A stretch of DNA of 64,000 nucleotides, from NCBI GenBank assembly GCA_020543525.1, contig JAHYIO010000033.1, positions 1,178,001-1,242,000 on the forward strand, read 5' to 3'. Under the pieces are notes generated by a model. That model made no database searches, had not been told where the DNA came from, and worked only from the letters and a program-made list of their open reading frames with translations. The DNA is from Coriolopsis trogii. Lineage: Eukaryota > Basidiomycota > Agaricomycetes > Polyporales > Polyporaceae. The position numbers and the translations under genes were made by a program. Below, one piece after another: positions 56,932-64,000 of the stretch (the stretch's first letter is position 1; each line of letters opens with the position of its first letter).

Positions 56932-57686
56932 CAGCTGTTGCCGAAATTCATGTCCGCACGGCGCGCGCGCGCTTTTGACGCGCGAAAATCGAGAACACAA
57001 GAAAAATCGCTCGAGGCTCGAAATCCCCTCGCAGTCTCAACAAAACTACTTGAAACGTTGGTTTCAGTGTTCCTAACAGTGTACGAGCTTTTCGCAATGT
57101 CGCAGATAGCCTGGTCGTTGCGATATATGAGCCAGCTCATATTGTGGCGATCTCACTGTTTCTGTCCGTACATCAGCGTGACATACCCATGAACCGTGAA
57201 TGACGTTGAGTAGTACCCTTTACTATTACATACGACGATGATTCTAGATAAGAATCTCGGAGTACTCGTCCAGGAAGAACAATCTGAGGAACACTTCCCG
57301 GGCGCCTAGTGTACCTAAGAGACGACATCCTTGCATTTCGTCGAGGGCGGCCAGGAAAAATCTGAAGCTTTCTATGCAATTACACCAATGCAATATCAAA
57401 CGTAGGGTATTGTTTTTGAGCTATCATGGGTTGCGTTGCTGCGGGAACTGACGGGATAGGTGAACTACTCTCTCCGTGTGACATGGTTCACACATCTCGA
57501 CAACCAGACTATCTGCGACATTGCGAAAAGCTCGTACATTATTAGGAGCACTAAAACCAACGTTTCAAGTAGTTTTATTGAGACTGCGAGGGGATTTCGA
57601 GCCTCGAGCGATTTTTCTTGTGTTCTCGATTTTCGCGCGTCAAAAGTGCGCGCGCGCCGTGCGGACATGAATTTCGGCAACAGCTG
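56932..57686. mobile_element. 755-bp TA-flanked foldback/MITE element
   Basis: Both ends begin CAGCTGTTGCCGAAATTC and form terminal inverted repeats of about 205 bp (56932-57140 and 57480-57686) that match with only about 12 mismatches, mostly C/T differences. The element is flanked by TA on each side (56930-56931 and 57687-57688), the target duplication expected of Tc1/mariner-type transposases. The 340-bp interior encodes nothing recognisable, so it is non-autonomous. The right end stops 118 bp before the UBC6 ATG, inside that promoter. Confidence 0.85.
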
Positions 57687-57804
57687 TAAGGAGCCACGTG
57701 AGCCACATGGCTCTCCCAACCCCGCTCACTGACTCTCTCGCCCTCACACCGACGACCACCATCTGCACCCCACCCTCTCCTCCTGCTCGCACATTCAGAC
57801 CGCC

Positions 57805-59114
57805 ATGGCGTCCAAGGCAGCATACAAGCGAGTGCGTGTTCCTCCATCCTCCATTCTGCTTGCCTCCTGAAGTCCTATCCTCCCGGCAGCTCAGCAAGGA
57901 GTACATCACCATGCAGAAGGAGCCACCTCCGTTCATCTGGGCTGCACCGGATGAGAAGAACATACTCACTTGTGTGTACCCTCTCGCGATGCTGCACTAC
58001 TGTGTCCTTGACTGCTTGCTACAGGGAATTACATAATTGTGTGTACGATCACCGACGCCGGTACCTCCTACATACTCATGTGCTGCAGCGAGGTCCTCCG
58101 GACTCCCCCTTTGCTGGTGGCGAGTACCATGGCGTTCTACTCTTTCCCTCTGAATATCCGTTCAAGCCGCCAGGGATCAAGGTACGCAATGAAATGTGCC
58201 GATTCTGCCCTATATCATAGCCCACAACCGCGTAGATGTTGACGCCCTCGGGACGCTTCCAACCGGACAAGAAGATCTGCTTTTCGATGTCTGATTTCCA
58301 CCCGGGCTCCGTGAGTCGTCCATTGTCCCGCAAGTGTCATTCACGTCCTAATGCTCCTGCAGTGGAATCCAGCCTGGAGCGTCGCAACAATGTACGTCCC
58401 TTGTTTACCGATTGCTTTTAGGGGTCACTCACGACATTCCACCGCATGTGTTTGTTCGCGACAGTCTAACTGGTCTCTTGTCTTTCATGCTCTCAGACGA
58501 GATGACCACCGGGTCAGTCACGTCGACTGATGCTGAGAAGCGCCTCTATGCCGCCAGAAGTCACTCTTGGAATCTACAACAGAAGCGGTTCAAGGAAGCA
58601 TTTCCAGAGGTCAGTCTTCCCTGTTTGCCACTGGGAATACCATAGAACGCCGGGATCACCTCGATTTTGTTCATCTCTGGGGCAAACCCTGTATCATCTC
58701 AGCCGGTGTCATATTGCGACTTCCTTTGTTGAGCATATCCACCTGATAATTGCCGAGCTGTCAATTCCCAGTGGCCAATCCGTCATTCGTATATCTGTAT
58801 CACGATACACTAACGCCGTCTGTTCGCAGTATTGCACGCCAACACCCCGTGACGTTCCGAACATGGCCCAGAAGGAGCTCGGTGTTGCCGCCACTTCCTC
58901 TGCACAGCCGACACCACAGCCCGCAACGCCAACAAGTAGTGACAAGGCTGTGAGTCGGCCAGCGAACGGTACAAATCCGCTCGGTGATGACTCTGCAACT
59001 CGCGCAGCAGCAAGCTGGACCGCTTCCGTGAGACAAATGATTTGGGAGAAATGGCGCTGGGGCGTCGTTCTTGCTTTCGCCATCGTCGTCTCTCGTCTGT
59101 CATCCACCAAGTGA
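57805..59114 (+). CDS. UBC6: Tail-anchored ER ubiquitin-conjugating enzyme Ubc6
   Basis: E2 of ER-associated degradation, working with Doa10-type ligases on the cytosolic face of the ER. Exons 57805-57831, 57890-57971, 58025-58038 (14 nt), 58089-58181, 58236-58310, 58363-58391, 58465-58609 and 58830-59114 give 249 aa, the family length. Motifs: YKRLSKEYITMQKEPPPFIW, YHGVLLFPSEYPFKPPGIKM, TPSGRFQPDKKICFSMSDFHP with the catalytic Cys in KKICFS, TGSVTSTDAEKRLYA, and a single C-terminal transmembrane helix (WGVVLAFAIVVS). Intron 7 (220 nt) is unusually long. A 14-nt internal exon encodes NYII of the conserved core. The promoter abuts a MITE. Confidence 0.93.
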
Positions 59115-59644
59115 TGGCGGCCCATGGTCCAGCACGAGTCTGCGGCCGCGGGCGCTCGATCGCGCATGCAGTACTGGGTGATACTGGATGACTGGTCGAC
59201 CGTCTGGTGGGCAATGATGGCGGACAGTGTAGAAGACGTGGTGTACGAGTGATTGCGTGTTCATTTCATTTTCCTTCTCCCTTCCTTGGCTCGCGTAGCA
59301 TCATAATCATTCACCGGTGACTGGTGATTACCCCTCTCCTCTCCCTTACACCCTCCTTGGATTACTTGTGGCGACTTACACCCACTTCCAACCTCTCTCG
59401 TTCTACCCGGTCTCGCGCACTGTGTATGTTTAGAAACATAGGAATATCATATCAATCAAGGACTCTATTTGTACGGTCGAACGGATGTGCTGAGCTGATA
59501 CCGGTGGACATCTTGGGATGTATGGAATTTGCCGAAGACGCGCGCGCGTGGACGACGCGTCCTCATCTGCGCGTCTTGCATGTGTTCCTCTATATCCTGG
59601 TCTTCAGTGCACTCCTACATCTCGTGAACATTCTCGCAAACAGA

Positions 59645-60493
59645 ATGCCAGAACGCAAGACGCGTGGCGCATTTATCGTAGTCGAAGGACTGGACAGGTC
59701 CGGGAAGAGCACGCAGGTCTCGCTGCTGGAGGAACGCCTCAAAGCCGCAGGGGTCTCCGTGCGGCTCGTCAAGTTCCCTGGTGAGTGAGTACGAGACCTC
59801 CCCGTATTCTCCATGCACTGGCATTGACGATGAACGGTAATGCAGACCGCACGACGCCGACCGGTAAGCTGATCGACTCGTACCTGCGCTCCGAGTCCGA
59901 GATGGACGACCGCGCCATCCACCTCCTCTTCTCCGCCAACCGCTGGGAGCTCGCGTGAGTTTCGCTCTCGATTCGTCTCTTCTCGCCCCCCGTCTCCTTA
60001 TTCCCATATGATTTCTACTCTACTCACGCCTTCCCCTCTCTACAGAAAGTCGATTACGGACGCGCTCGAAGCAGGCACGACCGTCGTCTGCGACCGCTAC
60101 GCATTCTCCGGGATCGCGTTCTCAGCCGCAAAGAACCTCCCCGGAATGTCGTACGAGTGGTGCCGGTCGCCGGACATCGCCCTTCCCGCACCCGACCTCA
60201 CTCTCTTCCTCGCCGTCTCACCCGAGCAGCAGGCGGCGCGCGGCGGGTTCGGCGCGGAGCGGTACGAGAAGGCGGACTTCCAGGAGCGTGTCGAGCACGT
60301 CTTTGAGCGAATCGGGGTTGAGATGGGCGACGGCTCGCGCTGGATCGCGGTTGATGCGGATGCGGGCAAGGACGAGGTCGCGGAGGAGGTCTGGAGGCTG
60401 GTACAGCCGATTGTGAAGGGCACGGACAGGCCGCTCGCGAGGCTATGGGCGGATCTGGACGAGCGAGTGAGGAATTCGCACCTCTACATATAA
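59645..60493 (+). CDS. CDC8: Thymidylate kinase
   Basis: Phosphorylates dTMP to dTDP in the dTTP pathway. Exons 59645-59780, 59846-59954 and 60046-60493 give 230 aa. The P-loop is GLDRSGKST; next come VRLVKFPDRTTPTGKLIDSYL (DR-box), LLFSANRWE, the signature VVCDRYAFSGIAFSAAK, and the late LFLAVSPEQQAARGGFGAERYE lid. All active-site elements of the eukaryotic enzyme are present. The start MPERKTRGAFIVVEG is the usual one, but the frame is open upstream. An in-frame ATG at 59522 would add 41 residues with a hydrophobic run (LHVFLYILVFSALLHLV); that may be leader sequence or an organelle-targeted form. Confidence 0.92.
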
Positions 60494-60623
60494 CGACGTT
60501 CGAGGATGATGTGGAGGAGACGAGGCAGCAGACAACATAGCAATGTACAATCATGTCCAGCAATACATTTGCAAAAATCACAAAGCGTAATGAGACGGGA
60601 AGAGGCAGGCTACTACTAGTCTA

Positions 60624-62694
60624 CTACCTGCGGTAGCCTCGTCCGCCGGTGACATCTTTCGCTTTCATCGCCCGTTTCCTCTCCCGCTCCTCTTCTTTTG
60701 CACGCGCACCCCGCTGCCTCGGGTCGATGACCTCGTACTCTCGCTCCGCCTTCAGGACCTCTTCCTCGTTCCCTTTCGGAAAGTGTAGCAAATGCCCCAA
60801 GAATTCCACATCGTCGTCCACCTCCATACCTTCCTCCTCCCCCGTCGGCTTCGTCTCCTCCTGCTCGCCCACCTCCGTAGACGCGTTAGCGTTCTTCTCT
60901 GGAGGCGATTCGTCTACCACCATGGTGCTCTGCAGCTTCGACCGGAAACTGTTGAGCGCGGCGAGAACGTCGCCTTCGTCCTTGCGGCCCTTGCCCTTCT
61001 TGTGCAGCCCGCGCCCCTTGGTGTACTTTGCCATCTCCTCCTCGAGGTACGACTTCTTTGGCTTCTTCTTCGCGCGCTCCTCCTCGTCGTCGCTCCCTGC
61101 GCCACGCTGGGTGAGCTTGCGGATCTCGGCCTCCATCCGCTCGATCTCGGCCTTGCGCGAGTTGCTCGCCGCGGCCTTTTCGCGTTCGTGCTGCTCACGG
61201 ATCTTCGTGATGTCCGCCTCCTTCTCTTCTTTCGTCTTGTCCTTCTTTGGTAGCTGTTCGACGCTCTGCAGATTGCCAACGGTCAGGACACAAAGCAGAG
61301 GTAACCAGGGGACATTGAGTGGGCCTACAGTTTGTCGTTCAGGCTCCTCGGTTACCCGATCTCGTTTTGAGGACTTCTTCGAGACCGGAGGTGCGGGCAC
61401 GCCTGCTATCGACGTTGGCAGTTCAGGATTGTCGACCACTGCGAGGATACGTCGTTAGGAAGGTGAACCGATACGCACTTAGAGACATCGTAGAGGCACA
61501 TACAGTCCGGTCGCACAATCGGCTTCTTCTTAAACACCACCGGCTCCTCATCTGCCTCCTCCTCACCGCCGAAGCTGAGCAGCTTCACGTCCCTGCCATG
61601 AGGAGTCAGGCTAGTGGGATCATGTGAGGGCTCTCAACATACTTCTTCGCCCCTCGGCGTCGTTGCTCCTCCTCGCGTTCTCGCTGTGCTTGTTCGCGTG
61701 CGCGTTGCTGGGCGCGTTTCTCCTCCGCGGTTATACGAGGGACGATATCCTCAAAAGGATTGTCCACGATCCGTACCCGCTTGATTTTAGGTGGACTATA
61801 GTCCGTCAGTGTTAGCCACCTATTCGAAGGATGCAGGAGACGTACTATAGTGGGCGTTCATTGCCGTCAAGCTCTAGCGGGTGACCCTAAGACAGGTTCG
61901 GGAGGCATTGGGAACGAAGCAGACCTACCCATCTCTCCGATCTTGAGCACGTCTGCGAGTCATCAATTTTCAGACGAGACATGGGCACGAATACCAAAAG
62001 TTACGCACTGAATATGGTGTCGCCAACAACACGGCCGAACAACGTATGTTTGCCGTTCAACTCGTCCGCGCGGTCTAACGAAATGTAACGAGTTCGCAGC
62101 TCGTCCACGCATCACCTTCGAGGACAGAGCTCACCGAGAGTAATGAAAAACTGAGAGTCGTTCGAGTTCTTGGTGCCGTTGTTCGCCATTCCAACCAGAC
62201 CGCGGTGTACGAACCGCAGACGAGGGTGAATCTCATCCTCAAATGGCTCTATTCATTGCGTTGTGGGACAGTATCGACGGCTCAGAAGGAAGAAGTACGT
62301 ACCTCCGTAGAAAGACTCCCCGCCACCGCCAGTCCCTGTCCTGTCTCCCGTCTGAACCAAGAAGTCTTTCACAACACTGTAGGATGTAGGCAGTCAACGA
62401 TCGACATGGGTCCACGCGCTCTGTACGATTGAAGCGCACCGGTGGAAGATGACTCCGTCATAGTATCCTACATAGCATTTCCATGAGCACATATCTCAAC
62501 TGGATATACGGCGCGGCGTACCTTCCATCGCGAGGGCTATGAGGTTCCTACATGTCTTGGGTGTTTCCTGCAGAACACGGTCTCGGGTTGCGTCCTGCCG
62601 AGCGACTTCGGATACATACCTTGGACCATAGTTCGATGTCTATCTCCCCGACCGTTGTCTCGAGAATGATGCGTCCACGAGTGGGTAGAGCCAT
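60624..62694 (-). CDS. CWC27: Spliceosomal cyclophilin Cwc27
   Basis: Cyclophilin-type peptidyl-prolyl isomerase of the activated spliceosome. Twelve exons (62694-62620, 62567-62522, 62467-62440, 62376-62303, 62248-62135, 62074-62009, 61952-61929, 61873-61846, 61795-61643, 61592-61504, 61438-61329, 61265-60624) give 482 aa. The PPIase domain covers about 1-175: [72 protein letters not shown] and DELNGKHTLFGRVVGD. Then comes the Cwc27-specific LKLLSFGGEEEADEE-like acidic block (here VKLLSFGG) and a Lys/Glu-rich tail. The last intron (61328-61266) is 63 nt, in frame and free of stops, so retention would add 21 residues. The gene has introns of 40-60 nt throughout. Confidence 0.93.
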
Positions 62695-62876
62695 GTTGGC
62701 TTTGAAGGTGGTGGTGGCAAAGCACAGAAAGTCTATGACGCGCTTCGGCGCTCGCTGGACGCGTCTAGCACAAGCATCTCGAGTCCTGAAGTTGCCCCAC
62801 GGTGCCTCAGCCTCCTTCACAACCACAGTCCCGGAAACTAAAGCGATCTAGTAGTCTACAAGCCCTGCTACACATC

Positions 62877-63945
62877 ATGGCACACGCTGGCCCAAGCTCG
62901 TCGAAAGTCAATGGGTTCACAGATCAAATCGTGGAGAAAATGTCAGGGAGCCAGGGTGGCTTGAATCTGCATGCCATCGCGGGCAACCAAGCGCAAGCAT
63001 CCAAGGCAGAGCTACGTGAACTCCGAGACGCGATACAGCGGCGCCAGCTGGTCGAGAATATGTTGGAGCTCACAGGCACGTTCTTCCCCGGGTGGGTACC
63101 ACCGCATTCGATGCGTTCGCGTTTGCATTCGACCTTGACGAGCGGGGCATGCGCGGACCAGGCTGGATGCGATCAAACAGGCGAATGCGACACCCGATAC
63201 GAGTGCGTCTGTGAGGGAGCGTATGCAGGAAATGCAGAAGAAACACTTGGAGGAAGTCCGGACTCTACATCAGTGGCACGCACAAGATTACTACGACGAA
63301 ATGCTGGACGCGTCCCGGTCAAAATCTGATCATAATGACCCTGCGGTGGAAGTGCGTATTGTTCTCTTTTGCGCGTGAATCAGGACACGCTGACTTCGTC
63401 GGCCCTGTAGGCATTTTATAAGACGTTCCGGTCTTGCTACGACCTCGCTACTTCGTTTGATGACGAGTTGGATCGTCACCACTACGCCTACCTGACTGCC
63501 ATGGCTTCATTGCGCTTGAGACGAAAAGGGCTCGAAGCCCGAGACAAATTAGAGCGAAGGATTCGTGATAAGCAATTCCCAGCAAGCCTCGATGCATTCC
63601 ACGAGATCTCTACCAAAGACGCTAAGGTGCGCGCATGCCTGCTACTGGTAACTTTTCTCTAGTTATCTTCGTGAGCTGAGACGATGTATCGCGTAGATCC
63701 GTGTCGCTCGGTTCCTGACGGCGGATGAGATGGGACGAGAGCGCCTGAGGACGGAATTCAGTTGGACATGGTCCCAAGTGCAGCCTCTCATCTTCGAGTA
63801 CAACAACAATGTGAGTCAAAGACGCACACCCATCTGACTACATACTGAAGTCTTCGCGCAGGACGAGTTCAAGGCCGAAATTCAGCACCTTTTGCAAGAC
63901 TTGGAGGTTCGCGATCCTCGGAAGGCTCGGCAGACCTGGCAGTGA
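62877..63945 (+). CDS. Coiled-coil protein of unknown function
   Basis: Exons 62877-63091, 63162-63351, 63411-63626, 63697-63810 and 63862-63945 give 272 aa, starting MAHAGPSSSKVNGFTDQ. The chain is almost wholly helical and charged: AELRELRDAIQRRQLVENMLEL, RERMQEMQKKHLEEVRTLHQWHAQDYYDEML, YKTFRSCYDLATSFDDELDRHHYAYLTAMASL, and a C-terminal FKAEIQHLLQDLEV. This suggests a coiled-coil scaffold. No catalytic motif, membrane segment or signal is visible and I do not recognise the family. All junctions are phase-consistent, so the gene is real. It shares a 182-bp divergent promoter with CWC27. Confidence 0.75.
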
Positions 63946-64000
63946 TTGTGATACGTTCCCATTCTTGCGAGAGGAATGCTGCCTCCAAATAACAGCGCTG

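Noticed and set aside
56925..57732. Similar 71- and 90-codon frames on opposite strands
   Set aside because: They are the two arms of the foldback element read in mirror image, not genes.
60649..61458. 269-codon plus-strand Ser/Phe-rich frame
   Set aside because: Complement of the Lys/Glu-rich CWC27 tail, a common artefact of AAG/GAG-rich coding sequence.
1..64000. CRISPR array or prokaryotic operon features
   Set aside because: No regularly spaced short repeats, and spliceosomal introns throughout show a eukaryotic nuclear genome.

Overview
The window is nuclear DNA of a filamentous basidiomycete, most likely a wood-decay polypore. Genes are broken by many short introns (about 44-70 nt, GT..AG). 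Coding strands are GC-rich at third positions. Conserved genes give clean orthologues (SEC6, MMS2, HSE1, IST2, BUD20, MRPS29, kinesin-14, APN2, CPS1, ZDS1, UBC6, CDC8, CWC27). The window also holds a fungal immunomodulatory protein (FIP/LZ-8 family), a family known from mushroom-forming fungi. I rebuilt exon-intron structures by hand; the exon lists given keep frame and end at the stop. All function calls come from recognised sequence patterns, because no database search was possible. || Layout: 1-28.5 kb is gene-dense and mostly housekeeping: SEC6 (partial, -), an MFS sugar transporter (+), MMS2 (-), HSE1 (+), an intron-containing tRNA (-), IST2 (+), a possible 41-aa membrane peptide (-), a 1,027-aa disordered protein (+), a 3.2-kb stretch with no convincing gene, a DUF6914-like protein (+), BUD20 (-) divergent from mitoribosomal MRPS29 (+), an alpha/beta-hydrolase that appears to have lost catalytic residues (-), and a kinesin-14 (+). 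|| 28.3-43.8 kb is accessory. A segment of about 3 kb that starts inside the 3' end of the kinesin gene is repeated in inverted orientation at 40.7-43.8 kb. The second copy carries a stray kinesin last exon. The two arms enclose APN2 (-), an NTF2-like protein (+) and the FIP gene (+), with degenerate tandem repeats next to both arms. || 44-48.3 kb holds a small protein with two complete Zn2Cys6 clusters (-) and a decayed GT32 glycosyltransferase (-). 48.8-64 kb returns to conserved genes: CPS1 (+), ZDS1 (-), a 755-bp TA-flanked foldback/MITE element, UBC6 (+), thymidylate kinase (+), CWC27 (-) and a coiled-coil protein (+). || There is no operon logic; neighbours are functionally unrelated. 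Several pairs are divergent over short shared promoters: BUD20/MRPS29, hydrolase/kinesin, APN2/NTF2-like and CWC27/coiled-coil.
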